A DNA stretch of 64,000 bases from Closterium sp. Naga37s-1 (GCA_947471745.1 CANJKZ010000078.1:3414501-3478500); one strand, 5' to 3'. Counted from the first letter of the stretch, positions 42,568-53,482 are shown. Numbers and translations are program-made. The notes: generated from the sequence alone by a model not told the origin.

Positions 42568-44496
42568 TCGCAGCCGCCGTTACAGCCAGCCTCCCCACTG
42601 CCTGTTCCCTCTCCTTACACTGAGCAGTCCGGAGGTCTTACAGAGCGTCGTGAGCCTGCGTCTCGTCCTGTCTCGCCTGTTTGCACTGCTCGTCGCGCTC
42701 CTCGTTCGCGTCCTCCTCCTGTCCCAGGCACGCACACCATGGCACTCCGTCCTTCCTCTGTTCCACTGCGTGTTCCTCTGCCTGCTCCTCCTCAGTCCTC
42801 TCTACATGAGGTCCCTGACCCTGAGTCTGACGGAGCGCGTGCTGCCAGTCCCACTGTCGCTCGTCTCCTTGCCACTGCTGTCACTGACCCGTCCTTTGAG
42901 TCATCTGCTGCTTCTGCTCTCGTTGTTGAGCTACTTGACTTTGCTGCTGCCTGCCGTCTCGACTACGCCTCTGCTCTAGTTGCTGAGTCTGTGCCTGCCA
43001 GTCCTCCGTCCGTCGGGGGTGAGTGTGCTCTTGGCACGGACGTCCTTGAGGACAGGCAGGAGGACTTTGAGTGTCTTGCAGCTGCTGTACCTCGTTTTGC
43101 TTCCTTGCTGCTTGCCCTTGAGGGAGACCCGGATGCTCCAGACATCCCGACCCCGCGCTCTTACGCAGAGGCGATTACGGGTCCTTACTCCTCTCAGTGG
43201 CAGGCAGCTATGGATGCCGAGATGGCATCCTGGAAGTCCACAGGCACTTACGTCGACGAGGTTCCCCCACCTGGGGTGAACATAGTCGATGGCATGTGGA
43301 TCTTCAGGGTGAAGCGGCCGCCGGGTTCTCCGCCTGCCTTCAAGGCGCGTTACGTTGCTCGAGGTTTCAGTCAGTGACAGAGAGTTGACTACTTCCAGAC
43401 CTTCTCCCCCACCCCGAAGATGACTAATCTTCGGGTGTTGCTGCACGTAGCTGCTCAGCGTGACTACGAGTTACACTCCTTGGACTTCAGTACAGCCTTC
43501 CTGCAGGGAAGCCTGCACGAGGAGATCTGGCTGCGCCGACCACCTGGTTTCACTGGGTCGTTTCCTACAGGTACCCAGTGGAGCCTCCGCCGGCCAGTCT
43601 ACGGTCTCTACCAGGCGCCTCGCGAGTGGCACGACACACTGAGGACTACACTTGCGGCTCTTGGGTTTGTTCCTTCTACAGCAGACCCGTCACTGTTTCT
43701 ACGCACCGACACCTCGCTGCCGCCCTTCTACGTCCTAGTGTACGTCGACGACCTCGTCTTTGCCACGGCTGACACTGAGGCACTGACCGTAGTGAAGTCC
43801 GAGCTGCAGAAGAGACATACCTGCACTGACCTGGGTGAACTGCGCAGCTATCTTGGCCTGCAGATCACCCGGGACAGAGCACGGCGCACCATCACACTGA
43901 CTCAGTCACACATGGTGCACCACGTCCTTCAGCGCTTCGGCTTCCAGTACTCCTCGCCACAGCTCACTCCTCTGTCTACCAGCCACTCGCTCTCAGCTCC
44001 ACCTTCGGACGAGTCCGTAGAGCCGAGTGGTCCGTACCCAGAGCTTGTGGGTTGCCTCATGTACCTGATGACTTGCACACGACCTGACCTCGCGTACCCT
44101 CTCAGCCTTCTGGCTCGCTACGTGGCTCCCGGTAGGCACCGAAAGGTGCACTGGGATGCTGCAAAGAGGGTACTGCGTTACCTGTGCAGTTCGTCGGGCA
44201 TGGGGCTTGTGCTTGGAGGACGGGGTCCTGTTGTCCTTACTGGTCACGTAGACGCCTCCTGGGTTGACGACTCAGCTACGCAGCGGTCGTCGCAGGGTTA
44301 CACCTTCAGCCTTGGGTCCGGCTCCGTTTCTTGGCGGTCTACCCGCTCGTCTTCAGTTCTCAGCTCCAGCTGTGAGGCTGAGATCTACGCCGGAGCCATG
44401 GCTGCTCAGGAGCTACGCTGGCTCACCTACTTGCTGACCGACTTGGGAGAGCAGCCTCGTTCGCCTCCAGTCGTGTACGTAGACACAAGGCCATGA
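42568..44496 (+). pseudogene. Cop6 linker, RT and RNase H
   Basis: It continues in the same frame after the TAG: DPESDGARAASPTVARLL, DVLEDRQEDFECL, YAEAITGPYSSQW, KARYVARGFSQ, then a TGA at 43375, then QTFSPTPKM, GSLHEEIWLRRPPGF, Y-V-D-D near 43740, and GHVDASW and CEAEIYAGAMAAQELRW of RNase H. A one-base loss near 44486 in YVDNKAM ends the frame at 44496. Confidence 0.9.
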
Positions 44497-44777
44497 TAGC
44501 CTTGTGTCAGGAGCACAGACTGGAGCACAGAACGAAGCACATCGCTCTGCGATACTTCCTTGCTCGAGAGTTGCAGCAGCGTGGTCAGCTTCGTCTAGCG
44601 TACGTGGCCACTCGGGCCAACACTGCTGATGTCTTCACCAAGGCACTTCCGCCTGGTGACCATCAGCGCTTTGTTACTGTGTTAGGCCTTGTGCCTACTT
44701 TACCTCACTTACTGCCTGAGTCTGCCTGTACTGTGATCTGTCTATATACCTGCATGCTTGCACTTGTTAGGGTATGA
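44493..44777 (+). pseudogene. Cop6 RNase H C-terminal end, shifted frame
   Basis: MIALCQEHRLEHRTKHIALRYF, then ARELQQRG, ANTADVFTKALPPGDHQRF, GLVPTLPHLL. The normal stop has been lost and the frame runs about 20 codons further, to 44777. Confidence 0.85.
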
Positions 44778-45123
44778 TCACTGTATTGTTTGTTCACTTT
44801 ATATAACTCTGCATGTGAACTGGCCTTGTGGCCCTTTGCTTGTGCTCGGACTGTGTGGTTACTTTGTTATCCACCCTGAGCTTGCTTTGCTTTGCTTCTT
44901 CTCTTGACTGGTCTTGTGACCATTCCTTGTTCTAGCTATCCCCCACTTCGCCTATGGGGGTGTGTCAAACATATATGCTTAGTTATATCTAGGCTTAGTT
45001 TATGTGTTTACAGTTGTCTAGGCTATAGTGGGTTTAGCCTTAGGGGGTACAGAGTTTCTCTCGACATTCTACTTGTACCCCTCCCCCTTTCCTAGTCATC
45101 AATTCTCGCCTACTATTCTCACA
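44778..45123 (+). repeat. Cop6 3' region and 3' LTR
   Basis: Untranslated tail, CTATGGGGGTG at 44952-44962, and LTR 44963-45123 (161 bp, TGTCAAACATATATGC to CTATTCTCACA), close to the Cop5 LTR. AGTGA follows and Cop7 begins. Confidence 0.88.
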
Positions 45124-45640
45124 AGTGAAATATGTTTCGTGCGATTGACGAAGCCGGGCTTGTTGGCGATGGTAATTGCACTCTGGTTGTCGCACTGCAG
45201 CGTAAACTGATTCGGCGTGACGGATTTTGCTTCGTCGAGCAGCTCCTGTAAGTATAATCCTTCTTGGGTTGCAGCACACGCGGCAATGAACTCTGCTTCA
45301 GCCGAGGAAAGTGACACAAGTTCCTGTTTCGACGAGTTCCACGAGATCGGGCCAATTGGCTCGAGACGGAAGACGTAGCCGGTTCGTGATCGACGATCTG
45401 ACGTGTCACTAGCATGGTCTGCGTCGACATATCCGCTGGCGCTGAAGATCGAGGTGGTGTTCTTCTTTTGAGCAGCGTAAAAATTGTGCAAGATAGCTTG
45501 CGTCGTATGCAAGGTCAGGACGGCATGTGACTGCTGCGAAGAGAAGACACCCAAGTTGCTACTGGTACAGTTGTAGGCCAGCTGCTGAAAGTTTGGTGTT
45601 GTTTAGGACGTGCCCGGTGAGTGTAGATCGATAGGGTGTA
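45124..45640 (-). pseudogene. Cop7 RNase H (3' end lost)
   Basis: It encodes GYVDADHASDTSDRRSRTGYVF, ISWNSSKQELVSLSSAEAEF, ACAATQEGLYLQELL, QCDNQSAITIANKPGF, NRTKHISL, a typical Copia RNase H with its catalytic-type Asp and Glu. It is cut by the Cop6 LTR before its end. The first part, up to about 45554, is separated from RT by a frame break. Confidence 0.88.
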
Positions 45641-46570
45641 GCAACGTAATCTGTAGGGATTTTGAAAGGCTTAGCGAGTGACTCAGCATACTTTGATGCT
45701 GTGAGGTGGATGGCGGAGGAGGTTCACGAAACGTTTAACCCAAGAAATTGGGTTACTTCGGTGGAGATGGTCAAATCGAGAGATTTCTTCAAATCTGCTT
45801 CGATGCGATCACCCAAGGAAGCTGACGAGCTGACGTAGAGAATGTCGTCCACGTATGCCACGAGCAGCGCATAACTCCCCTTGTCGTCTAGCCGATACAT
45901 CCCGGGATCATGTGGCAGTTGTCTGAAGCCGACTTCTATCAGTTTTCTGTTCAAATGCTGCTGCCACAGTCGCGGTGCTTGTTTGATACCGTACAGTGAC
46001 TTCTTGAGCTTGCAGACACTTGGCGGGTTTGTCGGATAGGTGTGCGGAAATTCGACGTAGATTTCGGCATCGACGTCGGCGTACAGAAACGCGTTGGAAG
46101 CGTCAAATTGTCGAAGTGGAAAACTCTTCGCAGCTGCTTCGCAGATGACGAGACGAACACTTGTGTGTCGGCTGACCGGGGCAAATGTTAACGTGTAGTC
46201 TACCCCCGGAGTTTGGTAGAAACCGCGAACAACCCACCTTGCCTTAAATTTCTCGTGAGAACCATCAGCCTTCGTCTTCAGCCTGAAGACCCACTTTCCG
46301 GTAAGAACATTTTTATTTACAGCTTTTTCGATGGGTATGAGCTCCCAAGTCTCCCGTTTTTCCAGGGCAGCCAGTTCGCGATCCATAGCTTCACGCCATT
46401 TTTCGCGATGTGGTCCTGAAAGAGCCTGTCGGGCAGTTTTCGGTTCCGCGACTTCTGTAGAGTTGTGCTGTACAGCTGCTGCGAGTCCCAGTATCTGAAG
46501 CCCAGTTTGATAATTAGGACTGTCATCGGTCCGACCTGCGAAATTGACAGGTTCACTCTGTTCACCACTT
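45641..46570 (-). pseudogene. Cop7 reverse transcriptase
   Basis: An uninterrupted core from 46386 to 45724: MDRELAALEKRETWELIP, TGKWVFRLKTKADGS, KARWVVRGFYQTPGVDY, QFDASNAFLYADVD, KKSLYGIKQAPRLW, and Y-V-D-D near 45856-45845. Upstream to 46570 lies the end of the integrase-RT linker (GPHREKWREAMDREL in another frame). RT then ends in LDLTISTEVTQFLGLN and a stop. Confidence 0.9.
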
Positions 46571-46698
46571 TGTCAAACTTATATCTGCTATAGTCTATTT
46601 AGGCTGTAGTGGGGTAGTTCCTAGAGGGTACAACACTTTTGTGTTATCTATTTGTACCCACCTCATTTCTAGTTCAATCATTCCTCTATTTCTTCACA
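46571..46698 (+). repeat. Cop8 5' LTR
   Basis: 128 bp, TGTCAAACTTATATCTGC to TTTCTTCACA. Core GGCTGTAGTGGGGTAGTTC, then GAGGGTACA. The primer site TGGTATAGAGC at 46699 has lost two bases against TGGTATCAGAGC. Confidence 0.92.
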
Positions 46699-47764
46699 TG
46701 GTATAGAGCTAGTTCAATTTCTCGTAAGGGCCCACCACTAAAATTAAAATTAAAATTTTTTTCCTACCTGCCCGACGCGCGCGTCGCGCCTGCCCTTTGC
46801 GGCCCGTAGCGGCCCCTGCGCCTGCCCTTAGAGCCAGCGCCGGCCCCCAAAGCAGCCGCGTCGCGGCCTGGCCAGGCGCCGCGTAGCCCCGTAAGGCCCC
46901 GTAAGGCCCCGTAAGGCCCCGTCAGGCCCCGTTTGCGGCCCCGTCCGGCCCCGTCAGGCCCCGTTTGCGGCCCCGTCAGGCCCCGTCAGGCCCCGTAAGG
47001 CCCCGTCAGGCCCCGTTTGCGGCCCCGTCAGGCCCCGTAAGGCCCCGTCAGGCCCCGTTTGCGGCCCCGTCAGGCCCCGTCAGGCCCCGTAAGGCCCGTC
47101 CGGCCCCCCCCCTTTGCGGCCCCCATTGCGGCGCAACTCCCGGCCCTGCCCCGACCCTGTCGCGGCCCTGTCCCGGCCCTACTGCGACCCAGCCCCGGCC
47201 CTACTTCGGCCCTGTCGCGGCCCTGTTCCGGCCCTGCCCCAGCCCTACCCCGGCCCTGTCGCAGCTCTACCCCGGACCTGTCGCGGCCCGGCCCCGGCCC
47301 TGCCCCGGACCTGTTGCAACCCTGCCCCGACCCTCCCCCGGCCCTGTCCCGGACCTGCCCCGACCCCGGCCCTGCCCCGACCCTGTTGCGGCTCTGTCCC
47401 GGACCTGTCGCGGCCTCGCCCCGGCCTTGTCCCGGCCCTGCCCCGGCCCTGCCCCGGCTCTGCCCCGGCCCTGCCCCGGCTCTGCCCCTGCCCTGCTCCT
47501 GCACTGTCGCGGCCCTGCCCCAGTCCGGCCCCGGATCTTTTGCGGCCCGGCCCCGGCCCTACCCCCGACCTGTCCCGGACCTGCCCCGACCCTCCCTCGG
47601 CCCTGCCCCGGCCTCGCCCCTGGTAAGAGCACCGCCGAGCCAGGCCGCGCTGCTGAGCCGCGCCGCTCTGCCGAGCCGCGCCGCCCTGCCGAGCCGCGCT
47701 GCCCTGCCTAGCCTGCTTAGCCGAGTTGCACTGCTGCTGCTGCTAGCCTGCTGCTGCTCCTGTC
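46699..47764 (+). other. Cop8 leader: GGGCCC motif and C-rich repeats
   Basis: GGGCCCACC at 46728, only 29 nt from the primer site. Two repeat types follow: GGCCCCGTCAGGCCCCGTAA (about 46880-47100) and CGGCCCTGCCCCGGCCCTG (about 47130-47620). Then a CTGCTGCTG run before gag. Frames of up to 248 codons in it encode Pro/Arg/Ala repeats and are rejected as genes. Confidence 0.8.
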
Positions 47765-50700
47765 ATGGCTAGTCTCAATGTTCTTACCTTTGATGCTAAG
47801 GGTCGAGCTGTTGACTTTGAGGTCTGGCTAGATGATCTGCAGCTTTTCCTACAGTGCGATAGCAAGGATGGCCTCTCACTGTTCGATCTCACGTCTGGCG
47901 CCTCTACTGCCCCTGCTGCTGATGCTGACAGTACTGTTCGCTCGCAGTGGCTCACGCGCGATGCTGCTTCTCGCCTTGCTGTGCGTAATCACGTGCCGTC
48001 TACTGAGCGCGCGCACTTTAGTCACTACAAGAGTGCTAGGGCTCTGTACGAAGCTGTAGTTGCACGCTACTCCTCCCCTACCACTGCTGCCCTCAGCCGC
48101 CTCATGCTGCCGTACCTTTTTCCTGACCTTGCCGCCTTTGCCACAGTTGCTGACCTAGTTGCTCACCTCCGCACTAGTGACGCTCGCTACCGCGCTGCCC
48201 TTCCCACTGAGTTCCTTCCCACGAACTCCCCCCCCATGTACATCACCCTTTACTACCTAGTCACCCGCCTCCCTGACTCTCTCTCCTCAGTCAGGGATCA
48301 CTTCCTCTCCCTTTGCCCCACCGAGCTGACTGTCGACTTGCTAGACGAGCGCCTTGCTGCAGCTGAGAAGAGTATCTTAGCTGTCGGTGCTTCTCGCGGC
48401 GACCGTCGCACCCCCTTCTTTGAGGGGTGTTCCCCTGTCCCCCTTCTCCCCTCTGTTGCCTCTGCTGCTGCTGTCGACCTCGTTGGCACTGAGGAGGTCG
48501 GCGCTGCGTCTGCCCCTAGTGGGCGACGCCGCACTGGCAAGGGCAAGGGAAGCAGGGGTGGTGGAGGGGGCGGTGGAGGCAGCGGTGGAGGAGGTGGAGG
48601 AGGTGGAGGTGGTGGTGGGGGTGGTTCCGGGAGTGGGGGCGTCGGTGGTGGCAGTGGAGGCCGTGGCGGCGGTGGCGGAGGAGGTGGCGGCGGCGGCACC
48701 GGTGGTGGAGGTAGCGGAGGAGGTTGTGCTGGTCGCGGTGCAGCCACGCAGCGTGGAGGCCTTGGTGGCAGCCAGCGTCAGCAGCAGCTGCGCACCCGTG
48801 AGACCCCGTCTGTTCAGCAGCTTCGTGAGTGGTACGCTGGGCGTGGGAGGCCTTGGGGTGCAGGTCCCTGCACTTACGTTCTTCGCACCGGCACTCGTAG
48901 TGGGGAGGTGTGTGGTCTCCCACACACCACGCAGCGCTGCTTCGGCCGCTTGACTGACGCTTGGCGTACCCAGTTTCCTGACGCTGTTGAGCTTCCTCGT
49001 TGGCATGATCTGCTTCTGCAGAATGTGCCTATCTTTGATCTAGACTTTGATGCTATCCTTGCTGCCATGTATGCTCTTGCTGATATTACTGAGGGTGACT
49101 GTTACCTGCGTGTCCCGCCCGACCCGGGCACTGTGGCTGCTGCTCTAGGTGCTAGTGCGTCTGCTGCTCCAGGTACTTGTGCGGCTGCTGCTCTAGGTGC
49201 TATTGCGTCTGCTGCTCCAGGTGCTGGTACGTCTCCTCTCTCTGGTACTGCACCTACTGCGTCCTTTCACACTTTCACACTTGACTCTGGTGCTTTGCGC
49301 TCTTTCTTTCGAGACAGCACCACGCTTACGCCGCTCAGTCGGCATGTTGCGGTCTCCCTTGCTGACCCCTCAGGGGGCCCAGTACTTGCACACTCCTCCA
49401 CTGTCCTACCGTGTCCTGCGGCCCCGTCGGGCTTGCTGTCGGGACTCCACCTCCCCTCGTTCTCTACGAACCTGGTGAGTGGAGCTGACCTCCAGGACGC
49501 GTGGGTTGACCAGTTCACCCCTGGAGGTCAGCGAGTGACCCACTGCACTTGCTCTCGGACGGGCCGCCACCTGGCCACGTTCACCCGTCGGCCAGGGTCG
49601 AGTCTGTACACACTGACTACTGCGCCTCCTCCGGTCACTGCGTCTGGTCAGGTAGCTGCGTCCAGTCAGGTGTTTGCTGCCGCGTCCAGGTCTAGTCCTG
49701 CGTCTACCCCCTGCTCGTGTCGTCCTCTGGCACACGAGACTCTCCTTTGGCACCACCGCCTTGGTCACCCCTCCCTGCCTCGTCTTCGAGGTATGGCCTC
49801 CCGTGCCCTTGTCTCGGGTCTACCCAGGTCCCTCCCTCCCCTTCCTCCGGGGCCTGCCCCCACCTGTGTTCCTTGTGTCGAGGGCCGACAGCGCGCCGCC
49901 CCTCACTCCTCCTCGTTTCCTCCGATTGAGGCTCCTCTGCAGACTCTTCACATGGACGTGTGGGGCCCAGCCCGCGTCCGTGGACAGGGTCACGAGCGCT
50001 ACTTCCTCCTGGTCGTTGACGACTACTCGCGTTACACCACAGTCTTTCCCTTGCGCAGCAAGGGTGAGGTTCCTGAGGTGTTGATCGACTGGATCCGCGG
50101 TGCTCGTCGCCAGCTCAGTGAGAGTTTCGGCTCAGATCTTCCTGTTCTGCGTCTGCACTCCGACAGAGGCGGGGAGTTTTCCTCCGACCTCCTGAGAGCC
50201 TTCTGTCGTTCTGAGGGCATCCGCCAGACGTTCACGCTTCCGGCCTCCCCGCAGCAAAATGGGATTGCTGAGCGCCGCATTGGCATGGTCATGGATGTCG
50301 CTCGTACGTCCATGATCCATGCGGCTGCTCCCCATTTTCTGTGGCCGTTCGCGGTTCAGTACGCTGCGCGTCAGATCAACCTTCAGCCTCGTGTCTCCTT
50401 GCCGGAGACCACACCTACTCTGCGGTGGACGGGGAAGGTTGGCGATGCGTCCGCGTTCCGTGTCTCGGGATCTCGAGCTTTTGTCCGCGATACTACAGCG
50501 GACAAGCTGTCCTCCCGTGCCGTTCTCGGTGTCTTCCTTGGCTTCCCTACTGACGCACCCGGGTGGCAGTTCTACCACCCCACCTCGCGTCGTGTTCTGT
50601 CCTCTCAGGACGTCACGTTCGACGAGTCGGTGTCGTACTACCGTCTCTTTCCCTACCGCACTGCCTCTCCCCCCCCCCCCCCCCCGCCGCTCTTCCTGGC

Positions 50701-53482
50701 ACCAGGTACTCCCTCGGTAGACCCCCTCCCCCCCCAGGGTCCTGCCCCCTCAGGTGTGTCCCAGGTAGACCCTGCCGAGCCGGTCGAGGTAGCTGTCGAC
50801 TCAGGTGCTGCTAGGGGTGCTGAGACTGGGGGTGCTGAGTCTGGGGGTGCTGAGACTGGGGGTGCTGAGTCTGGGGGTGCTGAGACTGGGCATGCTGAGC
50901 CTGGGGGTGTGGCGCCTGAGGGTACTGTGTCTGGAGGTGCTGAGCCTGCGCGTGCTGCGTCTGGAGGTGCTCTAGGTGTCCCGTCGCGGCGGGAGCCCCT
51001 CTCTCCACAGCGGCTTCGTGAGTGGTACTCTCGGCGCTGTCGGGTTGCTGCTGGTGCTGGTGCTGCTGGTGCTGGGGCTGCTGGAGGTGCTGGAGGTGCT
51101 ACTGGAGCTACTCGAGGTGCTGGCGCTGCTGGAGGTGGTGCTGGTGCTGGTGCTGCTGGAGGTGGTGCTGGTGCTGGAGCTGCTGGAGGTGCTGGTGCTG
51201 CTGGAGGTGCTGCTGGAGCTACTGGTGGTGCTGGTGCTGGCGCTGCTGGAGGTGGTGCTGGTGCTGGAGCTACTGGAGGTGCTGCTGGGACTGGAGACCC
51301 TGGGGCTGAGGGTACCGGTTCTGTCTCTGCTGTCTCTGGAGGCACTGCGCGGTCGCGGCCGTACTACGTTCCGCTCCTTCAGCAGGTTCTTGGCTCCCCG
51401 CCTTCTCCTGGTCCTCCTCCTCCTTTCCTGAGTCCACCGCCTGTCCAGTCCCAGTCGCAGTTGCAGCCGGCCTCTCCGCTGCCTGGTCCTTCTCCTTACT
51501 CTGGTCCGACTAGAGGTCTTACGGAGCCTCGTGAGCCTGAGTCTCGTCCTGTGTCGCCTGAGTCTCGTTCTGCGTCGCCTGTCCGTCCTGTTCGCGCTGG
51601 TCGTGTTTCGCGTCTGCGTCTTCCTCCTGTCCCAGGCACTCACTCTATGACACTGCGTCCTTCCACTGCTCCACAGCGTGTCCCTCTGCCCTCTCCTCCT
51701 GTGTCCTCTCTTCCTGATGGTCCGGACCCGGAGTCTGACTCCCTTCGTGCTGCTAGTCCTACTGTCACGCGCTTTCTGGCCACTGCTGTCACTGACCCTC
51801 TGTTTGAGTCCTCTGCTGCGTCTGCTCTTGTTGCTGAGCTTGTTGACTTTGCTGCAGCCTGTCGCCTAGACTACGCCACTAGTCTTGTTGCTGAGTCTGC
51901 GTCTGCGTCTGTCTGTCCTCCGTCCGTCGGGGGTGAGTGTGCTCTTGGCACGGACGTCCTTGAGGACAGACAGGAGGACCTTGAGTGTTTTGCCGCTGCT
52001 TCACCTCATCTCGTGTCCATGCTGCTTGCCCCTGAGGGAGACCCGGATGCACTAGACATCCCGACCCCTCGCTCTTACGCAGAGGCGATAGAGGGTCCCT
52101 ACTCCTCTCAGTGGCAGGCAGCCATGGACGCAGAGATGGCTTCCTGGAAGTCCACAGGCACCTACGTAGACGAGGTTCCCCCACCTGGGGCGAACATCGA
52201 CAGTGGCATGTGGATCTTCAGGGTGAAGCGGCCGCCGGGTTCTCCGCCTGCCTTCAAGGCGCGTTATGTTGCACGTGGCTTCAGTCAGCGACAGGGAGTT
52301 GACTTCTTTCAGACCTTCTCCCCTACCCCGAAGATGACCACTCTTCGGGTATTGCTGCACGTTGCTGCTCAGCGTGACTACGAGCTCCACTCGCTTGACT
52401 TCAGCACAGCCTTCCTACAGGGCAGCCTGCACGAGGAGATCTGGCTGCGCCGCCCACCTGGCTTCACTGGGTCGTTTCCTGCTGGTACCCAGTGGAGCCT
52501 CCGGCGGCCAGTCTACGGTCTCCGCCAGGCGCCCCGTGAGTGGCACGACACACTCAGGACGACTCTTGCTGCTCTTGGTTTTGCTCCTTCCACTGCTGAC
52601 CCTTCTCTGTTTCTACGCACTGACGCTACTCTGCCGCCGTTCTACGTTCTTGTGTACGTAGACGACCTTGTATTTGCTACTGCTGACACGGAGGCACTCG
52701 CCCACGTGAAGTCCGAGCTGCAGAAGAGACACACGTGCACAGACCTGGGTGAGCTGACAAGCTATCTTGGCTTGCGGATCACCCGGGACAGAGCACAGCG
52801 CACCATTACCTTGACTCAGTCACACATGGTGCTGCAGGTCCTTCAGCGCTTCAGCTTCACGTACTCCTCGCCACAGTCCACTCCTCTGCCTACCAGTCAC
52901 TCGCTCTCAGCTCCACCTTCGGACGAGTCCGTAGAGCCGAGTGGCCCGTATCCAGAGCTTGTGGGCTGCCTCATGTACCCGATGACTTGCACACGACCTG
53001 ACCTCGCATACCCTCTCAGCCTTCTGGCTCGCTACGTGGCTCCCGGTAGGCACCGAAAGGTGCACTGGGATGCTGCGAAGAGGGTGTTGCGATACTTGTG
53101 CAGTACATCGGGCATGGGGCTCGTGCTTGGAGGACGGGCTCGAGTTGTCCTCACTGGTCACGCTGACGCCTCCTGGGTTGACGACTTGGCTACGCAGCGG
53201 TCGTCGCAGGGTTACACCTTCAGTCTTGGCTCCGGTTCTGTCTCTTGGCGGTCTACCCGCTCTTCTTTTGTTCTCAGCTCCAGTTGTGAGGCTGAGATCT
53301 ACGCTGGGGCCATGGCTGCACAGGAGTTACGCTGGCTCACCTACCTGCTGACCGACTTGGGAGAGGCGCCTCGTTCTCCTCCAGTTCTGTACGTCGACAA
53401 CAAGGCCATGCTGGCCTTGTGTCAGGAGCACAGACTGGAGCACAGAACGAAGCACATTGCTCTGCGCTACTTCCTTGCTTGA
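47765..53482 (+). CDS. Cop8 Gag-Pol polyprotein, 1,905 codons
   Basis: A single frame. Gag capsid-like domain residues 1-200; Gly-rich stretch about 258-333; VQQLREW module about 352; Cys/His motif 369-392 (C-x13-C-x3-H-x4-C); protease LDSGA about 503; integrase HHCC about 657-705 and catalytic D731, D800, E836 (D-x35-E); Gly/Ala-rich linker about 1000-1195 with a second PQRLREW module near 1084; RT about 1470-1720 with Y-V-D-D at 1631-1634; RNase H about 1770-1905. The ATG at 47765 is the start shared with the other copies. The frame stops at 53480, where the other copies have Arg, 51 codons before the usual end. All catalytic residues are present, so it was very recently functional. The end of RNase H is lost, which may or may not abolish activity. 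Confidence 0.93.
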   Translation: MASLNVLTFDAKGRAVDFEVWLDDLQLFLQCDSKDGLSLFDLTSGASTAPAADADSTVRSQWLTRDAASRLAVRNHVPSTERAHFSHYKSARALYEAVVARYSSPTTAALSRLMLPYLFPDLAAFATVADLVAHLRTSDARYRAALPTEFLPTNSPPMYITLYYLVTRLPDSLSSVRDHFLSLCPTELTVDLLDERLAAAEKSILAVGASRGDRRTPFFEGCSPVPLLPSVASAAAVDLVGTEEVGAASAPSGRRRTGKGKGSRGGGGGGGGSGGGGGGGGGGGGGGSGSGGVGGGSGGRGGGGGGGGGGGTGGGGSGGGCAGRGAATQRGGLGGSQRQQQLRTRETPSVQQLREWYAGRGRPWGAGPCTYVLRTGTRSGEVCGLPHTTQRCFGRLTDAWRTQFPDAVELPRWHDLLLQNVPIFDLDFDAILAAMYALADITEGDCYLRVPPDPGTVAAALGASASAAPGTCAAAALGAIASAAPGAGTSPLSGTAPTASFHTFTLDSGALRSFFRDSTTLTPLSRHVAVSLADPSGGPVLAHSSTVLPCPAAPSGLLSGLHLPSFSTNLVSGADLQDAWVDQFTPGGQRVTHCTCSRTGRHLATFTRRPGSSLYTLTTAPPPVTASGQVAASSQVFAAASRSSPASTPCSCRPLAHETLLWHHRLGHPSLPRLRGMASRALVSGLPRSLPPLPPGPAPTCVPCVEGRQRAAPHSSSFPPIEAPLQTLHMDVWGPARVRGQGHERYFLLVVDDYSRYTTVFPLRSKGEVPEVLIDWIRGARRQLSESFGSDLPVLRLHSDRGGEFSSDLLRAFCRSEGIRQTFTLPASPQQNGIAERRIGMVMDVARTSMIHAAAPHFLWPFAVQYAARQINLQPRVSLPETTPTLRWTGKVGDASAFRVSGSRAFVRDTTADKLSSRAVLGVFLGFPTDAPGWQFYHPTSRRVLSSQDVTFDESVSYYRLFPYRTASPPPPPPPLFLAPGTPSVDPLPPQGPAPSGVSQVDPAEPVEVAVDSGAARGAETGGAESGGAETGGAESGGAETGHAEPGGVAPEGTVSGGAEPARAASGGALGVPSRREPLSPQRLREWYSRRCRVAAGAGAAGAGAAGGAGGATGATRGAGAAGGGAGAGAAGGGAGAGAAGGAGAAGGAAGATGGAGAGAAGGGAGAGATGGAAGTGDPGAEGTGSVSAVSGGTARSRPYYVPLLQQVLGSPPSPGPPPPFLSPPPVQSQSQLQPASPLPGPSPYSGPTRGLTEPREPESRPVSPESRSASPVRPVRAGRVSRLRLPPVPGTHSMTLRPSTAPQRVPLPSPPVSSLPDGPDPESDSLRAASPTVTRFLATAVTDPLFESSAASALVAELVDFAAACRLDYATSLVAESASASVCPPSVGGECALGTDVLEDRQEDLECFAAASPHLVSMLLAPEGDPDALDIPTPRSYAEAIEGPYSSQWQAAMDAEMASWKSTGTYVDEVPPPGANIDSGMWIFRVKRPPGSPPAFKARYVARGFSQRQGVDFFQTFSPTPKMTTLRVLLHVAAQRDYELHSLDFSTAFLQGSLHEEIWLRRPPGFTGSFPAGTQWSLRRPVYGLRQAPREWHDTLRTTLAALGFAPSTADPSLFLRTDATLPPFYVLVYVDDLVFATADTEALAHVKSELQKRHTCTDLGELTSYLGLRITRDRAQRTITLTQSHMVLQVLQRFSFTYSSPQSTPLPTSHSLSAPPSDESVEPSGPYPELVGCLMYPMTCTRPDLAYPLSLLARYVAPGRHRKVHWDAAKRVLRYLCSTSGMGLVLGGRARVVLTGHADASWVDDLATQRSSQGYTFSLGSGSVSWRSTRSSFVLSSSCEAEIYAGAMAAQELRWLTYLLTDLGEAPRSPPVLYVDNKAMLALCQEHRLEHRTKHIALRYFLA

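Larger units (their letters stand above)
36452..45123 (+). mobile_element. Cop6: Copia element lacking its 5' LTR
   Basis: C-rich leader (36452-39831, split by a solo-LTR-like insert), gag-pol from 39832 with two nonsense codons and one frameshift, polypurine tract, and 3' LTR 44963-45123. The 5' LTR and primer site are missing: the leader joins directly to the Gy2 gag start. The 3' LTR abuts the RNase H of Cop7 (flank AGTGA). It is closest to Cop5 by eye in integrase, RT and LTR. Confidence 0.88.

Noticed and set aside
46965..47772. Long Pro/Arg/Ala frames in the Cop8 leader on both strands
   Set aside because: They follow a C-rich tandem repeat and are open in several frames at once; no domain or conserved start.
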